This document shows positions 10,500 through 21,664 of a stretch of 64,000 nucleotides of DNA, piece after piece. Numbering within the stretch: position 1 is the stretch's first letter; each line of letters opens with the position of its first letter. The position numbers and the translations under genes are program-made. Below the pieces are notes generated by a model. The model was not told where the DNA came from. It was given only the letters and a program-made list of their open reading frames with translations, and did not search any database. Location: assembly GCA_020284085.1 (NCBI GenBank), contig JACEVL010000104.1, positions 732,390 to 796,389 of the forward strand. The letters run 5' to 3'. This stretch comes from Aporrectodea caliginosa (lineage: Eukaryota > Annelida > Clitellata > Crassiclitellata > Lumbricidae).

Positions 10500-11840
10500 A
10501 TAGGACAACAGCGCTGTTCTAAGTCAAACAGACTTTCTATTAATTTGCAACTTCTATGGCGCAAATTTTCAGGCACAATGCCTTAACCGTTGGGCTGCAC
10601 CGAAATGCCGTATTAAGAACATTGTTCGGTTTGCGGGATGCAGAGGCGAAAATCTGTGCATAACTTTTGGAGGACAGATTTTTTCGGGGGCCGGATTTTT
10701 GCATAGCCTATATTGGGAGGGGGGCAGATAGGGATTGCGCCACTGGCGGGATAGGCTTATCTGGAGTTTCTGTACCAGCCTCTGCATCTGTGAGTCTATC
10801 AATTATCTTCATCTGTATTTGTTTAATGATAATACGTGTGTGTGTATTCATGTACTTGAACTTGTTCCGTATGTAGGCCTAGAATTGTGATGAGCTTGAT
10901 AAAAAATGTGACCATCCTGGCTAATTACCCCACAAAATTGTGTTTCAGGCACACAGTTCTATGACCTTTCGGATCGGGACCTGGCTTCTTCCGATGACTA
11001 TGAATTCTAATTGCGCTTTTTAACGTTGCTCCAGAAGTTTTCTAATAAAATTATATTATATTAGAATAGAACTTCATTTGCATGGATGGCAATAGTAGTG
11101 AGACAAGCTCGACTCTGTTTCAAGTTGATAAGTCAGCTATATAATTTTTGCGATTTAACGTCATTTCTTATCTAAAACTGGTAGGCCTTATAGCTGTAAT
11201 TTATCTTCGGAGCAATTTTCGTTTTTCTTCCTATGAAGCGCTTATCTCTTCTGACAACATTTGCACAAAGTCCACTTCTGTGGGCGAATAATAATTAATA
11301 AGAATCTTCAACAATGTTGTTTTTATGATAATACGCGCGTATGAATTACTGTACGAGACCTTGTTCAGCATGTATAATTGTACGGAGTTTCCTTAGAAAT
11401 AATTTTGCTTATCTTGGCAAATTATCCCGCAAAGCGTTTTGTCAAGCACACGACCAACACACATTAATCAGAAAGAGAAACACGCGCACCGCATGTTATC
11501 TAGAAGGTAATAATTACTGGCCATTATTGATGATTAAATATAGTAATTAATTCAGTTTGTTTTTAAGCCCGTATGACAGAATCGAAAGGTCGTGTGTTCT
11601 TACAAGTTACATGTATATGGCAATACTGTAATACAGTCATGTAGGCCCTAAATGCTCAATCAATGGTCGACGTTATGTCGGTTCGTATTATAGGCTACCA
11701 ATATCCAGAGCAAGTCCGGTCAAAGGAAATAATTATTGTGCGTGTCTACAAGTTTTAATTCGTGTATACATTTATCAACTGTCTCTACATTCATTATACG
11801 TTCAACATTAATATTATACGTTAACTCATGCTTACACTTA
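10500..11840. other. Intergenic stretch, nothing recognised
   Basis: Short open frames only. Near 10728-10744 GGATTGCGCCACTG resembles one hAT-type end (CAGTGGCGCAATCC on the minus strand), but I cannot find the partner terminus. Confidence 0.4.
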
Positions 11841-13069
11841 CTACGCGCTATATATAATGCATTCAAATAGTTTGGAAATAACCGGAGTAAGAGAGATTGC
11901 TCTATAGTAACTATCAACGGAACTCATATCAGCCATTTTGTTTCTGACCAATGGGATTATAATGCCATTACCAAAAGCATCCGGCACAAAACCATGACAA
12001 ACCATGCCTCTAAGCATGGCAGTGAGTAGAAGCGGTTGAGCGTGTAGCAAATACTCCGCACTAGGACCATCAGGTCCAGTCGCTTTACCAAGTTTCAATT
12101 CGTGTATACATTTACCAACTGTCTCTACATTAATATTATACGTTAACTCACTCTAACACTTACTACGCGAGACATTCAAGTCACTAACAGCTGCCCTGTC
12201 CATATGTGAAGACAGTGAAGTGTGATACACAGAAGCAAAGTAGGCTATTTAGTAAACTCATTTGCAATTCCAACATCATCATGCACACTATCTACTGCGC
12301 CTTTGCAATTCGAAGCCATGACAGATGGAACTTACGATTCCAGGATTTCCAAAACTCAACCAAGATTAATATTATGTGTGCGAACATTGGACCCAATGCA
12401 TTCTCAATGAAGCCAAAACATTGATTTAACTAATCTTTATACCGAATGGAATATTAGAGTACCACGGAAACATTAACGATTGCCACAATGCCAACTGAAG
12501 CGCATTAGCGCAACACAGCCTCCTTCAAAGTCAGATCCAATAACTTTAATTTGATTTGACAAACTCTTGTGCCACATAACGGCCACTCCACCAAACAGAC
12601 TGCCTTGTATGCAAAGAACTGTGCGTCGAGTAGATTTAAGTTGACCATGTACCGACTGGAGTCAATCAGTGCTCTTGTAAGGCAATGATGTGGTGAGTTG
12701 CACCCAAGTCCTGTAACACGGTAGCACTTGTCGTGAAACCAGCATTTTAAATGAACATTTTGGTCCGTCCAAGGCCCTTATTCTTTCAGGTTCTATTTTG
12801 CTATCCTTCTTCTTGAAGTACCAGTCCCGTACCTTTGTCCTTTCAGGTCGATTAGATTCTTGATTATCTTTGTATATGATTGGACATGAGACTCTGAAAG
12901 CAGCCGATTTAAGGTTTCGTGCAGCCGGAACACTCATCCTAGAGCACTGAACGTCTTTGAGGCCTGCATTCTCTAAGAACGTCTCCGTTGAATCACCGTG
13001 CATTATTCCTATGAAAGCAGTAATAATTCTTCTTTGCAACACATTTATGCATACTGCGCTCGTTGTCAT
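11841..13069 (-). pseudogene. LINE relic: ORF1-like end, endonuclease and RT fragments
   Basis: Read on the minus strand from 13069, a stretch with VSCPIIYKDN and VRDWYFKKK resembles the end of LINE ORF1 proteins. Near 12600-12480 an APE-endonuclease-like segment GRLFGGVAVMWHKSLSNQ appears. At about 12270 VHDDVGIANEFTK and at 12098-11841 GKATGPDGPSAEYLLHA and AISLTPVISKLFE match the fingers of LINE reverse transcriptases. Order and strand agree, so this is one CR1/L2-like element broken by stops and frameshifts and lacking the rest of the RT domain. Confidence 0.75.
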
Positions 13070-14001
13070 GTTTTTGGACCAATAAATACGTCGACGTGTA
13101 CCTCCCGGTTAAGATCTCGAACCTAGTGCGACGTATGGCCGTGTTAGCGATTGTGTAGCTACATGCTCCATCAGGGTATAGGACTTCTAAGAACCTCAGC
13201 CTAGGACGCCCGAACGGCCTCCTTTGGAACCACAGTCACTGGAGCCTTTTTCGCCGTCGCTACGAGTCGGTTCGTATGTAACTGGTACTGTATTGTGAAC
13301 TGCTTAAAGTATGACGTCCCTGTTCAAGGTGTTGAATGTACTGGCAAAATATAGTTTGACAAAAACCTGATCCTAAGGCATGCTTGTTATGAATCCTCTG
13401 GCTGCATGGACTACCGCTTCTCCAGCATCTGCAGTGGCAATGTCGACCTGGAGCGGACCAAAGAAAGACGCCTGTTTATCAACCACATAATTATTTGTTA
13501 GCATGCACATTTGGCTGCCAATCTCCTTCAAACATATCCAATCACAATGGGTCTGTGGTCCCCGATTCTCTTCGAGAGAGCAACGGGTGTGCCACAAACA
13601 GCAACTTGCGAACAGTATGAGGGCACTGCTCCCTCAACAGAACATTGACAAAACAGGTTGAGGCCTGAAGGATTTCTTGTGAGGTTTCTCGGTTATTTTC
13701 AGAAGGTCTAGCGGTTGCTGTGAGCGGAAGCCATCCGGCACCCCACCGACCCGAACTGCACCCTCCACGTCCCTCTCTGTCACCTTGTACGAGTGTTAAC
13801 AATGGATCGGGCAGTCATACAACGTTGACTGATCGAGTATTCTCTTCTTTATTGTACCACTGAACAAATATCAATAACAGGCATAATCTCAGTCGAGTAC
13901 TGCTCTGCTAGTATCAGTCGGATACCTGGCTTGCAGTTTCTTTTGTTGCAGAGGCCGGAAATATAATATACGTGTGGCAGCTTGGACGTTTCACTCCTTA
14001 T
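13070..14001. other. No recognised gene
   Basis: Minus-strand open frames at 13373-13597 and 13542-13802 show no motif I recognise. They may be part of the neighbouring LINE's 5' region. Confidence 0.3.
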
Positions 14002-14003
14002 TA

Positions 14004-15376
14004 TAGGGTGTCCAATAAGTTCGTGAACGATTTTGCTTGCAGAAAGCAGAAAATTTATGCAACATACATTAATAATGCTTATGTCATTTGAAAGAGCTGT
14101 ATGTCCCGAAACCAAAAAGTGTAAAAAGTGTGAGGTTTTTGCAGCTAGGAAATTACGTCATCAATTTATGCTGAGAGGCTATTTTTAGCGAATTTTATGC
14201 AGTTCGCGATCGTTTTTTGTAAACAAACTCGGAAATGGGCTAAATAGCAGACGTTCAGTTACGCTCGAAAGCTGCTATTCTTGCTCAAGAAGGATATTCA
14301 TATTCCGTTATAGGCCATAAATTAGGACGATCGAAAGGTTGGGTTGCAAAATGGGTTGAAAGAAGCAAGCAAGGCGAGTTAGGCGATCATGCACGATGCG
14401 GTCGACCAAAGATTTTGACACAGGCTGCTATTAAAATAATCAAAAGCGAAATACAGACGAGGATTTGGATTGAGACAGATAGAAAAATCTCTCAAGGCAG
14501 GTGGACTGAAGGGCAACAAAGAAACAATCAGAAATTACATGAAAGTGGAGTTGAAGTGGAGAAGTTGGAAACGCAGAAAGACGCCATTGCTAACAGACGC
14601 TCAGAAGAAAAAACGCTTGTTATTCGCGCGGCAGCATAGACATTGGAAATTCGAAGACTGGTCTAATGTTTTGTTTAGTGACGAATCGCCGTATCAAGTG
14701 TTCTATGTTCCAAACTCACGCAATGACACCGTTTGGGGTTCGCAAGAAGAAAATGTTCCTGTGGCCTCGCAGGTCAAGTTTAGTCCGACTGTTCTTGTGT
14801 GGGGAGGTATGACAGCCTCAGGATTAACGCGACTACATTTTGTACCTCAGCATACATCAATTAACTCGGAGTATTATATCAATAACATTTTAAAGAAGGA
14901 ATTGAAACCAGTTTACGACAGACTGGACACTTCTGGAACGATCTCGAAACGACGACTATTCACTGACAACGCCGTTGGCGTTTTCCAGCAGGATGGTGTG
15001 GGAGCACATACATCTGCTGTTTCGCGAGCATGGCTGAACGAAAATATTCCTAACTACATTGAAAACTGGCCTCCAAACTCTCCTGATCTCTCACCGATTG
15101 AAAATCTCTGGAGTATACTGTCAAGCAGTGTCTACAAAGATCCTGAACCAAAAACTCCTGCTCAGCTAAAACGTCGTTTGCGAAAAGCATGGAATTCGAT
15201 ATCGCTTGAAACTTTGCACAACCTCATCTAATCTTTGCCCAGACGAATGAAAGCTGTTATAGCCAGCAAAGGCAACACTATTGCCTATTAAATGGTACAA
15301 TAATTATTGATTTTTGTTGTGTAGTTTTTTTAACAACAAACTAGCAAAATCGTTCACGAACTTATTGGACACCCTG
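14004..15376 (+). mobile_element. Tc1/mariner transposon, nearly complete
   Basis: Terminal inverted repeats of 34 bp lie at 14004-14037 and 15343-15376 and differ only at the outermost base (TAGGGTGTCCAATAAGTTCG against CAGGG...). A TA dinucleotide flanks each side (14002-14003 and 15377-15378), the target-site duplication expected of this superfamily. The element is 1373 bp and holds one transposase gene on the plus strand. Confidence 0.95.
14234..15231 (+). pseudogene. Tc1/mariner transposase, DD35E type, frameshifted
   Basis: The N-terminus shows a helix-turn-helix-like region (SYSVIGHKLGRSKGWVAKW) and a GRPK motif near 14400. Reading then shifts frame near 14470-14500 into a 253-residue open frame ending at 15231. 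The catalytic triad is visible: the D of LFSDES, the D of QQDGVGAH, and the E of SPDLSPIEN, with 35 residues between the second D and the E. An ATG at about 14234 is followed by a stop two codons later, so no intact start is seen. The DD35E spacing and sharp TIRs fit a recent but inactivated Tc1-group element; whether the frameshift is real or an assembly error cannot be told here. Confidence 0.88.
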
Positions 15377-16590
15377 TACTATTACTATTACCCTTATAAT
15401 TTCTTTTGTTATTATTATTTCTGTTACTATTGTTACACACTGGTCGTAGCTCGTGACCTGGATTCTCGCAAAAGGTCCCAGCCAGTATGTACAGAACAAC
15501 CAAGTCTTGTCAAAGTTCAGTATTCTTTGTAAAAACATCAGACGATCAACAACAGACATCCACAGTTAGAAGCAACTGAACTCCAGAGTTCACATATCAG
15601 CCATTTTTAAACACATTAAACAAGGATGGGTACATTCTCGCAAACCACTGTCTACGCACTCATCCCTTTACTATCCCAACCAAAGGACCCTTCCCGGAAA
15701 ACAGGAACCTTCCAGCTCATCCTTCCATAAAACTACAAGCCGGAGAGACAGGTGTAATTCTACCTGTTACATGCCATGCCAAATATCGTCACCCTTTACA
15801 ATGGCTGGCATGTAGCACTATTACTATTATAATTATCATTACCACTATTATCATTATCGTTATTATTACTTTTTAAATGCCCCGAGGTACGTAATTATGA
15901 TCCCTCATTAATTAAGAACAGCACCTATTTGTCGTTTAGGTCTGGTGTGGCAGTATTATTACAATAATTATTATCATGATTATTGTTCTGACTATTTTTA
16001 TTGCTTTTTTACCCCTGTAGGTACAGGTGATACCTCGGGGTCTTAGATATTAATTTACTATTTATGGGTTGGCAAAACCTCGTCAACTTACGACAGAGAA
16101 AAAGTGTTGCGAAATGCCATGGCATTGAATCTTTATTATCATTATAATTATCATTATAATTATCGTCATCCGAAATACCAGTGGTTGTGGTGGTGGTTTT
16201 TAAAACTACAACTACTATCAATAAACATTAGAATTTGGAATAATGCCCGATTAAAGTTTTTTTAATTTTTCTTTCCAACTCAAGACTCAATGCAACACGA
16301 AAATCTTCCGAAAAGCAGTTCCAGATGATCAGCGATCGGTCTTTGATTTATCAACCAAAGTCTTTCAACCAGCAAATCTCCAATACCGCGAAAGCAACAC
16401 AGTTTTGTCTCAAAGCAATATACAGTGCGCCTTTACAATGCTTACAAGCTATTTATAATTACTTAATATTTCTTTAACATACTTTTAGACTGTTTACTTA
16501 TTAGGCTCAATAATTAGTCTCTTCAATCGCGTCATTGTGTTATGCACAAGGCATCAACGAATAGCGAAACTAAAACAATACGTAAACATA
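15377..16590. repeat. Simple and dispersed repeats
   Basis: Several short ATT/ATC arrays (15808-15870, 15955-15990, 16125-16165) separate fragments starting CCCCGAGGTA. The piece at 15877-15950 matches 24601-24705 (TTAATTAAGAACAGCA, then GGCACCTATT). No gene is seen. Confidence 0.6.
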
Positions 16591-16594
16591 TTAA

Positions 16595-17496
16595 CCCTTT
16601 AGCTGCCGAGCGGTCATAGGTCAGACAAAGCCTCGTGTGCCGACAGCCAACACGAAGATGTAAAATTTTTGTTATTGTTGCAGTTGTAGTTTCTGTGCTA
16701 CATTCACTGTTGCAATTACTATAATCCGTAATAATAAGACTAAAAATATCATGTTTATGTGAACATTGCTATTGCTCATTTATTTTCAACAGATACTGAG
16801 TCCCTAGTATGCTAGGAAGGTATGGGTACTTGTAACTGAATGTTCAGTGCAACTTCTGCAGACTGGGTCATTCTTTCAGCCACATGATATTTCCAGTATT
16901 TTATTTTGGTATGATATGCTTCAAAACAAGCATTGATATAAAAATAATACAGTGATATACTTTGATATCGGATATAATATATAACTTTATCAACCTTAGG
17001 TAGGTACTTGGCTGAGGCTGAATAGGCTAATCAACTTTCAAACACTTCCCGAGCCACTGCTTTCTTGGAACAAACACGACACTAAAATCGCGGTCTACTA
17101 ACGTACCAAGCACTTGTTCTTTAGTAAACCTCTTTGCAACCATGTAAAAATGTCAACAGTTATAGAAATATGTGGAACGTTATCATAATAAAATGCTAGT
17201 AGTAACTGCAAAGCATCTGTGATAAAACACCTAAAAATGAGCAACACATTTAGCACTTCTAGCACTGACATCAGCTTTACAAATAGAGCACAAAAGTAGC
17301 CCAATAGTAGTCCAAACATTGCAGAATATACTCTGCTGACTTTCATGTGCCTAGGCTTTGAATAATATGTAGTGCCTACAGTGCCACACTAGGCATAGAG
17401 GCGACTGTGTGCATGACGAGCGCCGCTCGTCATAAGGGCACACAGCATACCGATAATTCATGACGAGCACCGCTCGTCAATACGGCAGCTAACGGG
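16595..17496. mobile_element. piggyBac-like nonautonomous element
   Basis: The element starts CCCTTTAGCTGCCG and ends CGGCAGCTAACGGG, a 14-bp inverted repeat with one mismatch, with TTAA directly on both sides (16591-16594 and 17497-17500). CCC...GGG ends and TTAA targets are the piggyBac signature. Near the right end are two palindromes, TGACGAGCGCCGCTCGTCA (17414-17432) and TGACGAGCACCGCTCGTCA (17461-17479). The 902-bp interior has no transposase. Confidence 0.9.
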
Positions 17497-17500
17497 TTAA

Positions 17501-18742
17501 TATCCAGAATATCAGTACACTACGACTAAAGAGTTATTTATCACGTCCGATTATAGTTGACAAAAGTAAAAGTATCAGTTATGATCACCTTAACTAAGAG
17601 AAGAATAATTTTTGACCAATGAAGACATGGAACCAAACCCAAGCGGCGAATATAATCCGTCAGGATGCCTCCTCAGGCGCAGTAGCTGTCCGTGAAGGCC
17701 GAGGTTTTGCGAGGAAAGGCAGGATGCCGACTCTAGAGACCTGGTTGAATTTCGTTGTGAATCTCTGTAGCATTGCTGCCGGATGATGGTTCCTCGTGAT
17801 CACTGACGGACATCGGTCTCAGAGGAAGGTATTTTGTGGTATCTCGGTCCTGATTGCGATGAGCTCCAAACAGCGATCCTGAAAACAGTTTATGCTGCTA
17901 TTTATGGACAATAAAAGAAAGTAACAGTTTATTGCATTTATGACAATATATTATGTTTACAGGAACAGATACAGGCTCACAACAAAACGTACAGTAGGAA
18001 CCAGGTAAACAGGCCATAAGCTCATGCAAGAAATACCTTTGTCGTTCTGGTTGACAGCAAGTCCGTGCAATATTCCACGTTAACCATGTCCGACGTTGCA
18101 ACTTGAATCTGGAACGATTTCTCTTCCGAATCTCACCGTAAATGAACTGGTGCCAGTTTTTACATTAATATAGTCGCTCAGCCACTATCATCTGCCTGAA
18201 TCTCCTCTATCACCACTCTGGCTTTCACTCCAATTAAAGGTCTCGCCCTTCAAGAATTCCTTCCCTGGTCCATCAATTCCTTAGTCTTCCAATCTCACTC
18301 GTTTTAAACGACGCCTGGTCTCTATGGCAACAGGACATGGTTCATGACTTAGTACATGGTCGTAAATGAACTGGTGCCATTCTCGTTAAATCTTAGATAG
18401 CGATTTAGAAATGTTGAGTTCACGATTGCATTAACGATCGCACACATTTCAGTAATTGTAGGCTAATATATTTCTTAATATCTTAATTGACCTTGAGAAT
18501 CTATTCCAAAGTACACCAAGAATCTCTGTGTTTCTATCTGGAGCCAGCAGTGTCGATGAAAACTGCAATATAGCGCCTGAAATCTTGAAACCGCTCAATT
18601 GTACAACCATTTGTGATTTCGTTTTCATTTGACCGTCCTTCTGGAGCAGTTTTCTTTTCAAAATAAAATCTTTGCTGCTAGAAGAGCTCAGGAATATGTT
18701 TCGTCACTTCAGAGGATCTTCTATAGAGAGTTACACTTATGT
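17501..18742. other. 3' flank of gene 1
   Basis: No exon or element recognised. A minus-strand AATAAA lies near 17927-17932, about 800 bp past the stop codon, and could be a polyadenylation signal, but this is weak. Confidence 0.35.
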
Positions 18743-19029
18743 TCAGCCACTGCTATACGAAGGCGCTGTATAGATGGTCTGTTGCATGCAGACATACACC
18801 TGATTACAACCTGCTTTCGTAGAGTCAGCTTCCAATTCCAGCTGATGTGCTTCTTCCTCACTCGCTTGCTGAGGCATCTCTGATCGACTTTTCTTTCGAT
18901 GTCGTCTGAACAGCAAGAAAGCACCGAGACAGATGGCACCAGTTACCACAAGAATCACCGTCAATGATATTCCGACTGCATGTCCGCGTTTTCCACTTAA
19001 GTTCATCTGGGTGTTAACGATAAGATCAC
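18743..19029 (-). CDS. Terminal exon: transmembrane helix and tail (gene 1)
   Basis: Exon begins after TTTCTTTCAG in phase 1 and codes about 94 residues to a stop. Residues 1-17 are extracellular (GDLIVNTQMNLSGKRGH). Residues 18-41 are strongly hydrophobic, and a basic stop-transfer sequence RRHRKK follows. The roughly 48-residue tail is acidic in the middle and has three tyrosines near the end (QVYVCM, TIYTAPSY). Type I orientation follows from the upstream CUB domains. Confidence 0.85.
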
Positions 19030-19251
19030 CTGAAAGAAACAAAACGTTAGGAGATTGCAATTTCATGGACATAATTATTAGACATCAGGAAACGATAGGT
19101 GATTCCGAGTAAAGAGGCAACTTAAAGATCATTAATGCAGAAATTAGATTCGATCACATGCCATAGGCCTACCCTATAGAGTCGAACATATGATGTGGAA
19201 TGCTGGCAACGTTCCAGGGTCAACTTGATTTTTCTTCTAATAAACAATACT

Positions 19252-19359
<108 letters not shown>

Positions 19360-19415
19360 GAATGCAATTGATGATGTTAGTCATGAATGCAGATTTCTAC
19401 CCTGACACGAAGTAC

Positions 19416-19541
19416 CTGAGTGTGTAGTAGAACAGTCGCAGGTGGTTCCGTCTGCGCTTTTCTTGCAACCGACTTCGCACTTTCCACTTCCAGTAACTGG
19501 TATCCCTGTTGAGATTGAAATTTCTGGGGCTTGGCTGGTAT
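19416..19541 (-). CDS. Cys-rich linker exon 2 (gene 1)
   Basis: Exon of 126 bp, phase 1 on both sides, acceptor TTGAAG, donor GTACTT. It has a Ser/Thr/Pro-rich start (EDTSQAPEISISTGIPVTGS) and then C-E-V-G-C-K ... T-C-D-C. The spacing matches the preceding linker exon, so they are duplicates. Not a full EGF domain. Confidence 0.8.
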
Positions 19542-19841
19542 CTTCAAGTGAATGCAAATTCTGATTCAGTAAACTAATTAGCTTTGAGAAGGCTATGCAG
19601 CAAAATCAACTTTAAAATCATGCCAAAAGTCCGCTCAACCAACATAGGAATCAGACGCAGCAGGCAACAAAGCTATGGGTATAGTTGCAATTTTAACTGC
19701 TCATTGATGTAGAGCATCGGCAGGAAGATTCATCGCAGGTGCTCCCGACCTGACGATAAATGACCACGATCGACTAGAATGATGTATATGTGAGTGTGGA
19801 GGTGCATGTGTGTGTATGACATGGTATATATCTTCCAAGTG

Positions 19842-20228
19842 TTCTAGGATGATTGGTCATAGGACGATCGGTCATAGGGCCTATAATTGGTCATAGGACT
19901 ATTGGTCATCTGCCGCTAGTAAACCGACGTAATTGGTTGTGGGCGTTAGCTATGGACAATCTTTGTGTTAAGCTTAACACACCGAACGCAAAATAAGCAG
20001 AAATTAGGGCCATTCATCGATATTAGACAAATGCAATCATTGCCAATCAAGAAACATTAGCATTATTACTTACAGGTATCGAATCAATCGATAGGACCTA
20101 TGACCGAATGGCCCTATGACCCATTTGACCAATGACCGGTAGGCCGTATGACCGATAGTCCTATGACCAATCGTCCGATGACGAATCGTCCTATGACCAA
20201 TCGTCCTATGACCAATCGTCCGTATACC
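19842..20228. repeat. Inverted arrays of a 15-bp unit
   Basis: At about 20085-20228 the plus strand repeats CCTATGACCAATCGT with variants. At 19842-19912 the reverse complement (ACGATTGGTCATAGG) is repeated. The two arrays form inverted arms about 170 bp apart in the intron between the linker exons. Confidence 0.85.
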
Positions 20229-20537
20229 CTTCCAATGGTGTGTGTTTTTATAGGTGACATTTCCGCTGGCAGACCTCATTGGATTGGTACAACAGTGTCG
20301 CGTCCTTAGCGTATTTGTAACAGGTTGCTCCAGATAAGACCACCTAAAATATGGGACGCCGTGAAAAACAATTATTGTCTGGATCAATACACTTAATATT
20401 GAGCCTTTTGGGCACCTCGTAAAGGCGCTGTATAATTTTCAGTCTAAGTGATATGAACAGATCTATGTTGAAAGTGTGAGGTGTGTTTTCGACATACCAT
20501 CACGTCCGATGATCTTCGCCCGTGAGATAAAACTGAC

Positions 20538-20669
20538 CTGGGAGACAATCGCACTTGGTAGAGTCTGAAGTGAGCTTACATCCTGTTGCGCAGCTCTTGT
20601 CTGTTCCAACTGGCTCCTCAGTAGCCGAGATGGATGTAGTTGGCAATTCACTTGTAAGCACATTGTCAG
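20538..20669 (-). CDS. Cys-rich linker exon 1 (gene 1)
   Basis: Exon of 132 bp, phase 1 on both sides, acceptor GTGAGCAG, donor GTCAGT. It is a Ser/Thr-rich start followed by C-A-T-G-C-K ... K-C-D-C-L-P-G. It is homologous to the exon at 19416-19541. Confidence 0.8.
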
Positions 20670-21297
20670 CTGCTCACAAAAGTAAAGAGAGGGAAACTTA
20701 GAATGCGCAGTAGAATATATTATATGACCCTGTCGCTCTCTGATAATTTATTATTATGCTTCTCGTTTACCGACTAAAGGTCTGTTCCATTACTGATTCC
20801 AGAAATTCTAAGTAAACACGGAGTACAAATTATACTCTGTTTAGATGTGGAACAAGAGCAAACACAGTTGAGAGGGAAACTTAGAATGCGCAGTAGAATA
20901 TATTATATGACCCTGTCGCTATCCAAGCAAAGAGTAGAGGATACGAAACATTATTATATTTGTCATTGTGAAAATTTGTGATAGAGTCTCCGAATAAAGA
21001 AGCTGAATCAAACGTGCAGTTTGCTGGTTATGCTTGCTCTTTTTTCCATAAAATACAATCTTAGAACCAAGGCTACGGTTGAATTGCTTGCTTGGCTTCA
21101 AGAAAGTGAAAAAAGCGCATCCATTTTGGATATGTTGGAATTTGTAAGCCTAACTCTGGGCCTTAATAATTATGGTACCGTAAAATTTGTATTCGCATAG
21201 GGTCAGTGATTTTTCTGCTTCTTACAACAGTTTTAGATTATTTACTCAGATTTCTGATAACTGATTGAGATTAAAGTGTTATTCAGAATAGTATTAC

Positions 21298-21478
21298 CGT
21301 TGCTGGTGACCGTGTATTCGATGCGAAATGTTTTCCCAGTGTCCTCAGAATCTCTGTGAAAGCCTACTTGGATTGCTGTGCATTCGGGAAAGGTTAGCTG
21401 TGTGCTCGAGTTGAGATGACCGCAGGTCATGTGACTTATGTTGAGATTCAATGGAGCCTCACCGTCGATACAAGTGAG
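21298..21478 (-). CDS. CUB E second-half exon (gene 1)
   Basis: Exon of 181 bp, phase 0 start (L-T-C-I-D-G), HMTCG at cysteine 4, FPEC before the IQVGF strand and FRIEYTV. The donor is GTAATA. It is the last CUB half before the linkers. The intron separating it from its partner at 25903-26099 is about 4.4 kb and holds two LINE copies. Confidence 0.85.
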
Positions 21479-21664
21479 CTAAGCAGAGAACAACAGGCAG
21501 GGTATGGGTGAAAGTTACACATAGCGCTATCTTTAATAGAAAGACTGAAATTATGAGTTGGGGCGCAGCATGAACTCTAAGGTTAATGATATCGTTATGC
21601 TAGGCGCATTTCAGAGATTTGAAAAAGGAGCTGATCAGTACACTTACCTACATTCACATGTAGT

